Positions 1 through 8,443 of a DNA stretch of 64,000 nucleotides are shown here, in pieces. The notes under the pieces are model-generated. The model saw nothing but the letters and a program-made list of their open reading frames with translations, was not told the origin of the DNA and did not search any database. Source of the stretch: Pseudomonas sp. ok272. GTDB lineage: Bacteria; Pseudomonadota; Gammaproteobacteria; Pseudomonadales; Pseudomonadaceae. The translations under genes and the position numbers were made by a program. The stretch's first letter is position 1; each line of letters starts with the position of its first letter. The DNA lies in contig NZ_FOCB01000018.1 in NCBI RefSeq assembly GCF_900109995.1, positions 1 to 64,000 of the forward strand, written 5' to 3'.

Positions 1-834
1 CGGTTACTGGAAAGCCGCGTCATCCACTGCGACGAAACACGTGTCCAAGTGCTGAAAGAGCCAGGTCGAGAGCCGACCAGCCAATCCTGGATGTGGGTGC
101 AAACCGGCGGGCCGCCGAATCAGCCTGTGATCCTTTTTGACTACTCGACCAGCCGGGCGCAGGAGGTGCCGTCGCGGCTGCTCGAAGGTTATCGCGGCTA
201 CCTGATGACCGATGATTACGCGGGTTATAACGCCTTGGGCGCGCAATCAGGTGTCGAACGTTTAGGTTGTTGGGCACATGCGCGACGCAAGTTTGTCGAG
301 GCGCAAAAGGTGCAGCCTAAAGGTAAAACCGGGCGTGCCGATATTGCCCTGAATTTGATCAACAAGCTGTACGGTATTGAACGAGATTTAAAAGAAGTCG
401 GCGATGAACATCGCCACGAAAGCCGACAGCAAAACAGCCTGCCGGTGTTGGCCCAGTTGCACACATGGCTGGAGAAAACCCAGCCACAAGTGACGGCGCA
501 AAATGCACTGGGCAAAGCCATCAGCTACCTGGCCAGCAACTGGATCAAGTTGGTGCGCTACACCGAAGCCGGTTACTTGCCGATCGACAACAATGCGGCC
601 GAGCGGGCCATCCGGCCCTTCGTGATCGGGCGCAAGAACTGGCTGTTCAGCGACACGCCCAAAGGCGCGTTGGCCAGCGCCCAACTTTACAGCTTGGTCG
701 AGACAGCTAAAGCCAACGGCCAAGAGCCCTATGCGTGGCTGCGCCACGCACTTGAGCGCCTGCCACAAGCCTCGAGCGTAGAAGACTTCGAGGCCCTGCT
801 GCCGTGGAGCTGCACGCCGCAAATTCCAAGATAG
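1..834 (+). CDS. tnpC: IS66-family transposase TnpC, C-terminal part (5' end outside window)
   Basis: The reading frame is open from base 1, so this is the C-terminal part of a longer protein (family members are about 510 residues). IS66 transposases catalyse cut-and-paste or replicative movement through a DDE active site. All three acidic regions are visible: the HCDET segment at the left edge (first D), DDYAGYN (second D) and NNAAERAIRP followed by IGRKNWLF (E). The GTG at 49 is internal, not a real start. The small accessory genes tnpA and tnpB that normally precede tnpC would lie left of the window. The IS terminal repeat follows just after the stop codon. Family assignment is secure; activity is unknown. 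Confidence 0.93.
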   Translation, partial: RLLESRVIHCDETRVQVLKEPGREPTSQSWMWVQTGGPPNQPVILFDYSTSRAQEVPSRLLEGYRGYLMTDDYAGYNALGAQSGVERLGCWAHARRKFVEAQKVQPKGKTGRADIALNLINKLYGIERDLKEVGDEHRHESRQQNSLPVLAQLHTWLEKTQPQVTAQNALGKAISYLASNWIKLVRYTEAGYLPIDNNAAERAIRPFVIGRKNWLFSDTPKGALASAQLYSLVETAKANGQEPYAWLRHALERLPQASSVEDFEALLPWSCTPQIPR

Positions 835-879
835 CCATAGATCCCCACCTTTAAAATGTGGGGTTCATGGAGCGCTTAC
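1..879 (+). mobile_element. IS66-family insertion sequence, right end
   Basis: The element ends shortly after the transposase stop. Read from its outer edge inward on the minus strand, the end starts GTAAGCGCTCC and continues into AACCCCACAT, which resembles the GTAAGCG start of IS66 terminal inverted repeats. I place the outer edge at 879. IS66 elements make 8-bp target duplications, so bases 880-887 (AATTCATC) should also lie beyond the unseen left end. The insertion interrupts a small minus-strand gene. Confidence 0.8.
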
Positions 880-989
880 AATTCATCCGCATTGCCGTCA
901 CGGACAACTTCGGCCAGCAGCTCCGCTGCATACGACGGATCAGCCTGGAAAAGCACTGCCATTGCCTCATCATGGCTACGGTCTTTCAT
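880..989 (-). pseudogene. 5' fragment of an antitoxin-like gene, cut by IS66
   Basis: From ATG at 989 on the minus strand, about 36 codons are open and begin MKDRSHDEAMAVLF, with QADPSYAAELL further on. A good ribosome site (AGAGGTGG) sits upstream. The frame runs straight into the IS66 end at 879, so the rest is missing here. The start resembles the N-terminus of small HTH antitoxins of putative addiction modules (COG3636 type), where an acidic helical start precedes the HTH. That identification is from memory of the family and moderate. The remaining coding DNA may lie beyond the left end of the IS. Confidence 0.5.
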
Positions 990-1004
990 CGCCACCTCTG
1001 AATT

Positions 1005-1063
1005 CAGACCTGAGCGTCTGCCGTGATGCTCAGGTCAGCCGAATTGGCAGACCTGAGCATCAC
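1005..1063. repeat. Inverted repeats between IS66 target gene and restriction gene
   Basis: A perfect 14-bp inverted repeat (GTGATGCTCAGGTC at 1023-1036 and its complement at 1050-1063) can form a stem with a 13-base loop. A third partial copy, CAGACCTGAGC, lies at 1005-1015. It sits just past the stop of the restriction gene and could end its transcript, but no clear T-run follows, so a Rho-independent terminator is not certain. Confidence 0.5.
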
Positions 1064-1075
1064 AAGCTCACATGA

Positions 1076-4000
1076 TCAGATATCGAGGGCCGGTAAACCG
1101 TTCACAATGCTCTGGGTTTTCAGGCTCACAGTAACCACCCGCTGAAACAGCTCCAGTGGGTACTTGGGATTACCCATGGTTTCGGTAGCCCAGTCATTCG
1201 CATCATTGACGATTCCACTGGCCTTGTCCGTACGTACCGCCTGCCGCTCCATCACCCAGTCCAACGCGGCCTTGCCATTGACTACATAGTCCCAAGCAGC
1301 CTCGGGGATGCCCTTGAGGGTGATGCGGTGGTTATAGATGACCGCGCTCTTGTCGCCCTTCTTGGCAAACTTCATCGCCCTATTCTCTACGCGGTAATCG
1401 CTATTGGTGAGCGTACCCCTAGCCTCGATTGTCAGCGGGTAGAGTTCGACGGTTTCGTAATTCAGGTGAAGGTCGGCCAATGCGCGACCTGCCTTGCTGA
1501 ATGCCCAGAAGTCAGCGGCTTTCTTAACGGCCGGGATGCGCGGTAGCTCCTTGCTGAGGTTGTCGGCAAAGCGCTTGCGGTAGTCCGGCGAATGGAGGAT
1601 GCCGTAGACGTAGTAGAACAAGTCCTCTTTGCTCATGGGCTCACCGGGGTAGGCAGCCTGGAAGTGAGCCAGCCCAGCGTCGGTAATGGCGTCGCCTCGG
1701 TGCAAGCCACCTTCTACCGGTATGGCAAATAGATCATCTTTGGGCGCCTGGGCAGCTTCACCGTAAAGGTAAAGAGGAAATGCCTGTCCAGTATCCAGTG
1801 AATGAAGATTCGGGAGTGTGTCAGTTATCAAAGCAGAAAATCCGCTTCTGGAGCCCACGCCGGAAACAATGATAACTCGATTTTGAGCGCCATTATTTGG
1901 TAAGTACTGAGGCATTAAATGCCGTGTCCAGTTCCAAGTCTTATTCGCATACGCCCACTCTTTAGTGAATGGCCGGTACAAGGACATAACAACATCACTT
2001 GGAGAAAATGTGCTTTGACGCCCCCTTACCAGATCATTCAAGACATCCGTTGTCCACTTAATTTTGGCCTTATCCCTTGTAACAAAATCCGCAACATCTT
2101 CGCCTGATTGCTTGCCGTCGCTATATCGTGATAGCTCCTTATTGTACACATCAATCGTCTTCTGCATGTTCAGAACTAACAGTTTCTTACTGAAATTATA
2201 TGTCCACTCATCGCGATTGGTCTTGATACCCATGGAGTAGCTATTAAATAGCTTTACCTTTTGATTAGCCCCCTTACTCCCAAGCAGTATATGTTTTTCA
2301 AACGCATCGACTCTCTGCCTCAACCAATCGCCGTGCCTATCAGGAACAATTGGTGTCCACGAACCAGCGCTGGCGACTCCATTAATGCTTACTAGACTTT
2401 TTAAACAATCAAGTTTCTGTTCGGTTGTAAGATCATCGCCAATGTCATAATAAAAAATTTCCCCCCTACTCTTGGGGTCAGTTTTTTTTACAAGCAAGGT
2501 GATGGCAATGCCGGTCATGCTTCTCGTGTCGAATACGTTCTGCCCCTCTCTGGCTGCTCCTTTGCTCAGCATGTTCTTACGAATGTCGCCTCGGAGGTTA
2601 ATAATGTAGATTTTGCTGAACTCATTAACTAAAGACTTGCGCAAACCATCCATAGCGGGTTTCTCAGCAAAGCCGGAACCCGACACGTAGCCAATGACCC
2701 CACTGTCTCCCATCCGATCACTCGCCCACCTGATCGCTCTTATGTAGGAGTCATAAATTTTGCTTTTACCCATGCCATTAGCTGACTGCGAAACAAAGGT
2801 TTCCGAAATGCGGGAATCCAAGTGCGGGTAATCAATATTTTTATTATTATTATCCTCCTTATCTCCGGAAGAATAGGGCGGATTACCTATAATAACCCTT
2901 ATGTCCAGGTCCTTTTGTCGCTTGCGTCGCTTGCTGTTATCAACGAGAAGCTCATCGACCAGATCTTCCTTTTCATACATCTGGAAGGTGTCAGTGAGGC
3001 AAATACCCTCAAATGGCAAATATACCCCACCCATCAAACTGTGATAGACCGCCTCAATATTTATGGCAGCGATGTAGTAGGCCAGTAAAACCAGTTCATT
3101 TGCATGAATTTCATGCTTGTATTTGTGAGGCAACTCCTCCGATTTGATTAGGCCCGACTGGATTAGCCGGGTTATAAATGTTCCAGTGCCTGTAAACGGG
3201 TCGATAATATGAACGCCCTTGCTACCCAAAGTTTGGTCGAACTCTTGTTGCAGCAAATGGTTAACACTATGGAGGATGAAGTCCACCACCTCAACAGGGG
3301 TGTAAACGATACCCAGACGCTCAGTCATTCTAGGAAAAGCATTGCGGAAAAACTTGTCGTACAGTTCGAGGATGATCTTCTGCTTGCCTTGGGCGTTGTT
3401 GATACCGGCAGCACGTTGACGCACGCTGGCGTAGAACTTATCCAGAGTATCGGCTTCTTTGCTTAGGTGGTGTTCATGGAGCGCATCTAACACTCCCTGC
3501 ATGGCCTTGGACATTGGGTTGTGACTGGCGAAACTATATTCCTCGAAAAGCGCGTCGAACACCGGCTTGGTCACCAGGTGCTGAGCGAGCATTTCGACAA
3601 TCTCGTCATCGCTGATGCTGTCGTTGAGGTCGTCGCGCAGCTCGGCGGCAAAGGCGGCGAAAGCGGCTTTCTCCAGGGTGTTGGCTGGGCTTTCCAGAAT
3701 GCCGTGAATGCGGCCGATATGGGTGCGGGCAATCTTGGCAATATCGTTGGCCCAGTCCTCCCAGTGGTGGCGGTTGCCGCACTTGTCGACGATCTTGGCG
3801 TAGATGGCTTTCTCGATTTCTCCTACTTCGTAAGTCAACTCGGCCTGCTGGGTCATCTGGCCGGGTGCATCTTGGTTCTTACTACCGATGCCGTACTGGC
3901 CTTTACCGGCTTTGCCGTTACTGGTGCCGGTGCCTTTCTTTGCCTTCTTCTCAGCCTTATCGGTAATGGCGATGACTTCCATCTTGCGCGGGTCTGAGCC

Positions 4001-5956
4001 GATCAGATCGAGCTTGTTGACCATAGCGTCAAAGCTGTCATCATGCGAACGCAGCGCTTGGAGTACCTGCCAGACCACCTTGTAGGTCTGGTTGTCGTTG
4101 AGCGCTTCGTGAGGCTCCACGCCTGCCGGGATCACCACCGGCAACACAACATAGCCGCGCTTCTTGCCCGGAGCATTACGCATCACGCGCCCGACGGACT
4201 GCACCACATCCACCTGCGAATTACGCGGCGTTAGGAAAAGTACAGCATCCAAGGCTGGCACATCCACACCTTCAGAAAGGCAACGCACATTGCTGAGGAT
4301 ACGGCAGGTATTGGCCGGAGCTTCAGCCTTCAGCCACGTCAGTTTGGCTTCCTTCTGGCTGGCATTCATGCCGCCGTCGACGTGCTCTGCCTCGCAGGTC
4401 AGTCGCGAGGCCTCGTCAATGCCCTCGGACTCCTGATAAGCCTCCACAACCGACTGGAACATGTCGGCAATATTGACGGAGCTGACCTTGTGCTTAGTGC
4501 CCTTATAGTTGGGGGAAATGACCTGACAGAAGGCGACAGCACGCTTCATTGGCTCATCATCACCGATAAGCTGGTCATGCAAACCTTGCTTGGCCAACGC
4601 CTTCCAACAGCCAACGATTTTGGCAGCGTCATCTACCTTTAGCTGATTGTTCTCGTCCTTCAGCAGCTCTTGCAGACGGCGGCTGATAACACTCTCTTCA
4701 ACCGTCAGGACTAGGACCTTGTAGTCAGTGAGCAAGCCACGCTGTACAGCCTCGGAGAAGTTGATAACGAACAACTCTTTACCGTACAGGGCTTCGTCAT
4801 CCATCGAGCAGAGCGTGACTTCACCGGACTCAGCCTTGACCCTAGCACTGTCGCCGTAGATGCGTGGTGTGGCGGTCATATACAAGCGCTTGGCAGCACG
4901 AATATCGCCACCATCGTGAATCCTCACGAAATTGCTTTCGTCGTCATCACCGAAGGTAGCGCCTGTGGTGCGGTGCGCTTCGTCGCAGATAACCAGATCG
5001 AAATTGGCCAAACCATGCTCATGCTGGGCACGGCTTATCACGTCGATGGAGTGATAGGTGGAGAACACCACGCTCATGTGCTCAGGGCCGTGGCGCTTGA
5101 GCATTTCCGCTGCCAAGCGATCCGCCTTGGTCGTCGCCGGGTAACGTAACTCGTGAGTGAAAACCTGAACCGCGTCGTCTTCAGACTTGCGCTTTTTCCC
5201 TACATCACTGTCGGAGCAGACCGCGAAGCTGTGCAGCGGTGTTTCACTTTCTTGCGTCCACTCTGTAAGGGTCTGCGATAGCAGCGATAGGCTGGGCACC
5301 AAAAACAGCACTCGCTTACCCTTTCCAGCTAAGCGCTCAGCTATCTTCAGACTTGTGAACGTTTTGCCGGTACCACAAGCCATAATCAGCTTGCCGCGCT
5401 CAGCATCCTTGAGGCCAGCGGCCACAGCATTTAATGCCGTTTGCTGGTGCTCGCGCAGCTGCTTCTTGATTTTGAGCGTGACCGCTTTGCTGGACTGGTA
5501 CTTGGCCCAGTCAATCTGGCTGTCCTCCAACGCTTGCAGGTCAATCTTGCTGACCGGGGGCTGCTGGCCCAGCAGCGCATCCTCGGCGTGCTCGCTCCAA
5601 TGGTTGGTAGTGGTAACGATGACCCGGTGCGAGAACTGTGCCTTTCCCGAAGCTGTGAAGAAGCTATCGATGTCTTTTTTCTGGACTTTGTAGTCCTCGG
5701 CGTACAGCTTGCACTGGATGGCATGGTACTCACCGGTACCCTCGGTGCGAGCCACCAGGTCAATACCCGCATCTTTACCACTCAGGCCCTGTTCTTTGGC
5801 CCAATCAGCATACGTCCAGACCTTGTCGTACAAATCCCTGTAGGTCGCTTCATTGCGAAGGTAGACGCAGATCAGCTCCTCGAAGTAAGTGCCTTTTTCG
5901 CGTTCGGTGACAGAGGCGGAGCGATACGAATCCAGAAGCATAGCAAGAGCCGACAT
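1076..5956 (-). CDS. Type ISP restriction-modification enzyme (nuclease-helicase-methyltransferase)
   Basis: A single polypeptide of about 1,626 residues that should both methylate and cleave DNA. Domains in order: an Mrr-like nuclease (D68 and the Q83-x-K85 pair), a superfamily-2 helicase/translocase (Walker A ACGTGKT near 195-201, DEAH at 327-330, TATPR at 363-367, QSVGRVMR at 588-595), a helical coupler, an N6-adenine methyltransferase (DPFTGTGTF at 921-929, NPPY at 1027-1030) and a C-terminal target-recognition region. This order is that of LlaGI/LlaBIII type ISP enzymes, which recognise an asymmetric site, methylate one strand and translocate before cutting. Residue numbers count from the ATG at 5962; I prefer the ATG at 5956 because AAGGA lies about 7 bases before it. 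All catalytic motifs look intact. No separate specificity subunit is needed or seen. Confidence 0.93.
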   Translation of the reverse strand: MSALAMLLDSYRSASVTEREKGTYFEELICVYLRNEATYRDLYDKVWTYADWAKEQGLSGKDAGIDLVARTEGTGEYHAIQCKLYAEDYKVQKKDIDSFFTASGKAQFSHRVIVTTTNHWSEHAEDALLGQQPPVSKIDLQALEDSQIDWAKYQSSKAVTLKIKKQLREHQQTALNAVAAGLKDAERGKLIMACGTGKTFTSLKIAERLAGKGKRVLFLVPSLSLLSQTLTEWTQESETPLHSFAVCSDSDVGKKRKSEDDAVQVFTHELRYPATTKADRLAAEMLKRHGPEHMSVVFSTYHSIDVISRAQHEHGLANFDLVICDEAHRTTGATFGDDDESNFVRIHDGGDIRAAKRLYMTATPRIYGDSARVKAESGEVTLCSMDDEALYGKELFVINFSEAVQRGLLTDYKVLVLTVEESVISRRLQELLKDENNQLKVDDAAKIVGCWKALAKQGLHDQLIGDDEPMKRAVAFCQVISPNYKGTKHKVSSVNIADMFQSVVEAYQESEGIDEASRLTCEAEHVDGGMNASQKEAKLTWLKAEAPANTCRILSNVRCLSEGVDVPALDAVLFLTPRNSQVDVVQSVGRVMRNAPGKKRGYVVLPVVIPAGVEPHEALNDNQTYKVVWQVLQALRSHDDSFDAMVNKLDLIGSDPRKMEVIAITDKAEKKAKKGTGTSNGKAGKGQYGIGSKNQDAPGQMTQQAELTYEVGEIEKAIYAKIVDKCGNRHHWEDWANDIAKIARTHIGRIHGILESPANTLEKAAFAAFAAELRDDLNDSISDDEIVEMLAQHLVTKPVFDALFEEYSFASHNPMSKAMQGVLDALHEHHLSKEADTLDKFYASVRQRAAGINNAQGKQKIILELYDKFFRNAFPRMTERLGIVYTPVEVVDFILHSVNHLLQQEFDQTLGSKGVHIIDPFTGTGTFITRLIQSGLIKSEELPHKYKHEIHANELVLLAYYIAAINIEAVYHSLMGGVYLPFEGICLTDTFQMYEKEDLVDELLVDNSKRRKRQKDLDIRVIIGNPPYSSGDKEDNNNKNIDYPHLDSRISETFVSQSANGMGKSKIYDSYIRAIRWASDRMGDSGVIGYVSGSGFAEKPAMDGLRKSLVNEFSKIYIINLRGDIRKNMLSKGAAREGQNVFDTRSMTGIAITLLVKKTDPKSRGEIFYYDIGDDLTTEQKLDCLKSLVSINGVASAGSWTPIVPDRHGDWLRQRVDAFEKHILLGSKGANQKVKLFNSYSMGIKTNRDEWTYNFSKKLLVLNMQKTIDVYNKELSRYSDGKQSGEDVADFVTRDKAKIKWTTDVLNDLVRGRQSTFSPSDVVMSLYRPFTKEWAYANKTWNWTRHLMPQYLPNNGAQNRVIIVSGVGSRSGFSALITDTLPNLHSLDTGQAFPLYLYGEAAQAPKDDLFAIPVEGGLHRGDAITDAGLAHFQAAYPGEPMSKEDLFYYVYGILHSPDYRKRFADNLSKELPRIPAVKKAADFWAFSKAGRALADLHLNYETVELYPLTIEARGTLTNSDYRVENRAMKFAKKGDKSAVIYNHRITLKGIPEAAWDYVVNGKAALDWVMERQAVRTDKASGIVNDANDWATETMGNPKYPLELFQRVVTVSLKTQSIVNGLPALDI

Positions 5957-6323
5957 GTGCATTTCCTTTCAAAGCGGCTGACAGGAGCAAAATGCACCAT
6001 TCTAGCAATTGGATGCTGCCTCAGCGCGGCTTTCTTACCACCAGAAAGCGGCTGAAACATGCGCCACGCTCATAACTGCTATCACTCGATTGGATTGCAC
6101 AATCGAAAAGAGAGATTTTTCAGACATTAGCCCTCACGATTTTCGAGCAAAAACGACAGCACTCTATTTTCCAGGCTGGCCATATTGCGGGAGCTACAGA
6201 ATACGTAAAGTTGGTGGACGTGAAAGCCGAACGTACATAGCAGAGCATTGCTGACTCAGTAAATGATACGACTGTGAGAGGCGATGTGTACCAGTGAGGA
6301 GGGATTGGCTTATGCGGCACAAA
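5957..6323. other. Intergenic, no gene seen
   Basis: This 367-base stretch lies between the restriction gene and the tRNA-Phe terminator. Only short frames without ribosome sites are present. It probably contains the restriction gene promoter, but no promoter is convincing. Confidence 0.4.
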
Positions 6324-6360
6324 CAAAAAACCCCTGAGACCTTGCGGAATCAGGGGTTTA
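6324..6360 (-). terminator. Rho-independent terminator of tRNA-Phe
   Basis: On the minus strand the sequence reads AAACCCCTGA, a 15-base loop, then TCAGGGGTTT and a T-run. It starts 8 bases past the CCA end of the tRNA. Confidence 0.88.
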
Positions 6361-6367
6361 GATGTTT

Positions 6368-6443
6368 TGGTGCCCAGAGACGGAATCGAACCGCCGACAC
6401 GGGGATTTTCAATCCCCTGCTCTACCGACTGAGCTATCTGGGC
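6368..6443 (-). tRNA. tRNA-Phe (GAA)
   Basis: A 76-nt cloverleaf on the minus strand starting GCCCAGATAGCTC and ending with encoded CCA. The acceptor stem GCCCAGA pairs with TCTGGGC, the anticodon loop reads TTGAAAA (anticodon GAA), and the T arm contains GGTTCGATTCC. It lies inside otherwise accessory DNA, between a restriction gene and a truncated mobilisation region. tRNA genes are common integrase targets, so it may mark an old element boundary. Confidence 0.96.
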
Positions 6444-6629
6444 CGCGGGCCGAATTAAACGATGCCACGACTCCGACGTCAAGCGCGAAATCAAAAAAAA
6501 TCAATGATTACCTATGCTTACGATTCTAGGGACTCAGCCTAAAATCACTAGCAACATACTATCTAGACCAGAAGTAGCCTTTGAAGGACACCCAAAAGGA
6601 AATGCAGAAGTTAGCCATCGAGGATCTTT

Positions 6630-6995
6630 TCATTTTCCTTCGTAAACCACCTTGCTCATAATCGTTCTCAACTCCCCTTGCAGATCGCGAAATTCCACCA
6701 TTAGGGCGTGCACTTCTATCGCTATTTCTCCCTGCCCGCGTTTTTCGAGAAGCATCAATTTCAACAACCCCGCGACCCGCCCAAGGTCGCCATTGACCTT
6801 GGCCAAGTCACCAACGGCGGCCAGGTCAACAACAGACCTTATTGGCGTGTTCATACCAACGGCCAAGAGGTAAGCAGACAGGGACAAGCCCGTCTGATCG
6901 GCCCGCTCCTGAATCACGGCCCGTTCTTCAACAGACACCCAAACCTTGATCGGTGGAAGCTCCCGCCGTGGCCTTGGCTTTTGCTCTGTTTCCAT
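6630..6995 (-). CDS. traJ: TraJ/MobC-like relaxosome protein
   Basis: 121 residues, close to the 123 of RP4 TraJ, the protein that binds one arm of oriT and recruits the TraI relaxase. The recognisable parts are PPIKVWVSVEER near the start (ribbon-helix-helix strand), the GLSLSAYLLAVG helix and the NGDLGRVAGLLKL segment near 69-81, all in family order. It is transcribed away from the candidate oriT, as in RP4. In RP4-like regions a relaxase gene follows; here only 186 non-coding bases and then tRNA-Phe follow, so the mobilisation operon is cut short. The protein could still act in trans. Confidence 0.8.
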   Translation of the reverse strand: METEQKPRPRRELPPIKVWVSVEERAVIQERADQTGLSLSAYLLAVGMNTPIRSVVDLAAVGDLAKVNGDLGRVAGLLKLMLLEKRGQGEIAIEVHALMVEFRDLQGELRTIMSKVVYEGK

Positions 6996-7009
6996 GCTTT
7001 TTTCTTTCT

Positions 7010-7335
7010 GCTTTTGAGTCGCGGCAGCGACGGTAAGCCTCGCAGAGCAAGACTGTCCGTCGAGCCGAAGGCGAATAAGGCAAGGTGGTGGAGGCCCTAG
7101 CTGCGGAGCAGCGTAGGCCTACAACACACATCTTGCCGTCATTGTTTTTGCGATTCTATGCGATTTGGACAAAACAGCCAGTTCCGTTTTTCCCACTCGC
7201 GTATATTTCCTAGAATCGCATTGAATCGCATTGAATCGCATAAAGTCGCATTAGTCGGAACAATTAATCGCAAAAAATTGCGCTATTTTTCTTTGAATAA
7301 ATATATTAAGTACCAGATAGCTCGAACGGAGAAAA
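7010..7335 (-). other. oriT: Candidate origin of transfer (oriT)
   Basis: This non-coding stretch lies between divergent traJ and a traK remnant, the position of oriT in RP4. An imperfect inverted repeat (arms 7092-7104 and 7108-7120, GCTGC-GGA-GCAGC at its core) lies beside a minus-strand segment reading GGGCCTCC then CACCACCTTGCC. The RP4 nic region has the same order: inverted repeat, GGGCCTA, then CACCTATCCTGC. The nick site is inferred, not proven. Confidence 0.5.
7149..7275. repeat. Array of GAATCGCATT repeats
   Basis: The core TCGCA recurs with a 10-bp period in 7211-7252: GAATCGCATT, GAATCGCATT, GAATCGCATA, AAGTCGCATT. A further TTAATCGCA follows near 7265, and two copies in inverted orientation (TGCGATTC, TGCGATTT) lie at 7149-7167. 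A 10-bp period puts each copy on the same face of the helix, which suggests a protein-binding array. Because it lies between oriT and the traK remnant, binding of TraK is the simplest guess. Confidence 0.65.
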
Positions 7336-7339
7336 ACGT

Positions 7340-7545
7340 ATGAATAACCACGAATTGCCCCCTGTCGAGCACCACCCACAACGCCGTGGATGCGGCCGTG
7401 TGTCGTTCATAGCTGTCATGGATGAGGTGCGGGCGGAAGTCGTGCGAGGGTGCCTTTGGTGCAAATTTACGAGGCTTTCGAGGATTGGTTAGACCTCGGC
7501 TATACCAGCTCACCAAATACGTTACTCGGTTCATCAAGAATAGGA
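7340..7545 (+). pseudogene. traK: Degenerate traK-like gene
   Basis: ATG at 7340 with GGAG 8 bases upstream opens a 50-codon frame ending at 7492. It contains RRGCGRVSFIAVMDEVRAEV, resembling the N-terminal part of small TraK-type oriT-binding proteins. In another frame, bases 7509-7543 encode LTKYVTRFIKN, like the family's C-terminal end, so a frameshift or deletion separates the parts. The gene diverges from traJ across the candidate oriT, as in RP4. The remnant stops where the 19-bp repeat at 7546 begins. The match is by recall, so moderate confidence. Confidence 0.55.
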
Positions 7546-7600
7546 TGACCAGTCATTTGCATTGCACTCGACCACCGATTGCATCGGTTTGACCAATGTA
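7546..7600. repeat. Remnant with 19-bp direct repeat, possible IS21-type end (copy 1)
   Basis: TGACCAGTCATTTGCATTG at 7546-7564 recurs exactly at 12050-12068. In both places it is followed by further short GACCA or TTGACC motifs (here CTCGACCACCGATT and TTTGACCA). Repeated short motifs at an end are typical of IS21-family transposase-binding ends, but no transposase is present, so the family is inferred. Confidence 0.45.
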
Positions 7601-7705
7601 CTTCGTAACCATGATCGGCAGAGAACTGCACATTGCTGCCAGTGGCGGTGACAGGCAGAAAACGGCCAGGAGCGTTCATTGAGTTACTGCAAATTTTGGC
7701 GCAAC

Positions 7706-8443
7706 TCAGTGCTTTATCGCCTCATATACGTAAGAACCAACAACAGATCCTGTCGCACCTAGTACTATGGCCGTGAGTCCGGAGATTGCGAGCGACCATA
7801 CAGGGTGCTGCGTTATAAAGTCTGTAATTTTATAGAAAAGATCTTTTTGTATTCCATGTATCTCGGACTGACATTTTTCGATAGTTTCGCTTGACACTTT
7901 TTCTTGGCGACTCCGTTCTACACAACTTGAACAGAGGATTGGCTTGTGGCATGAATGGGTGATATCTGTTTTTATACCATTCATATCAAAAATGCACCCG
8001 CGCGTCTCATCGTGAGTGAAGTTAGTGTGCTCTGTATTTGTGGGTATGCGGTTTCCGCTTCTTTTGTATAGCAACAAATATGCGTAAAAAAGACGATAGA
8101 TAACATTTGCTAACGGAATGTTTGAGAATCTAAGTATGTCTTTGATTTCATGAAACGAGAACACCACCCTGTTGGATGTAAGACGTCGCGTGTACCAGTT
8201 CCCCTCAATTGGCACGTTAACTATGGACACTAAAAAGTCTCCATTAAAACTTGTAGGCAATACGTTCTCTAGTGCAGCATCCGTAAACTCCCACCCATGA
8301 CCGTCAGATTGACAGTTCAGGGAGTAGTTCTCAATGTCGTCAACTACTTCAAATATCGAAGACTTCCACTCCTTCAGCTTTTTCTTTTGGAACTCCGCCG
8401 GCATATGCCCAATTGTTGCCACGGTTATTTTAATTTTTGACAT
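7706..8443 (-). CDS. Uncharacterised C-terminally anchored protein with Cys/His motif
   Basis: 245 residues, not recognised as a named family. Visible parts: a soluble N-terminal half of mixed helix and strand; a motif near 147-173 in which HDETRGCIFDMN is followed by C-HK-x3-C-x2-C, which could bind zinc; a charged helical linker; and one hydrophobic segment near 217-240 (SLAISGLTAIVLGATGSVVG) close to the C-terminus, suggesting a tail anchor with most of the protein in the cytoplasm. The gene is AT-rich compared with the core genome and stands alone between the mobilisation remnant and the replication module. That is a cargo position, and defence or stress sensing is possible, but no catalytic domain is clear. 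Confidence 0.7.
   Translation of the reverse strand: MSKIKITVATIGHMPAEFQKKKLKEWKSSIFEVVDDIENYSLNCQSDGHGWEFTDAALENVLPTSFNGDFLVSIVNVPIEGNWYTRRLTSNRVVFSFHEIKDILRFSNIPLANVIYRLFYAYLLLYKRSGNRIPTNTEHTNFTHDETRGCIFDMNGIKTDITHSCHKPILCSSCVERSRQEKVSSETIEKCQSEIHGIQKDLFYKITDFITQHPVWSLAISGLTAIVLGATGSVVGSYVYEAIKH

Noticed and set aside
6120..6494. 124-codon minus-strand frame over tRNA-Phe
   Set aside because: It reads through the tRNA and its terminator; it is a chance frame.
7189..7199. TTCCCACTC-like match to the 3' end of guaA as left attachment site
   Set aside because: Only about nine bases match (TCCCACTC), which is expected by chance in this length; the left end is left unassigned.
7149..7275. CRISPR or tRNA-like structure
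   Set aside because: The units are 10 bp without spacers and no cas genes are near.
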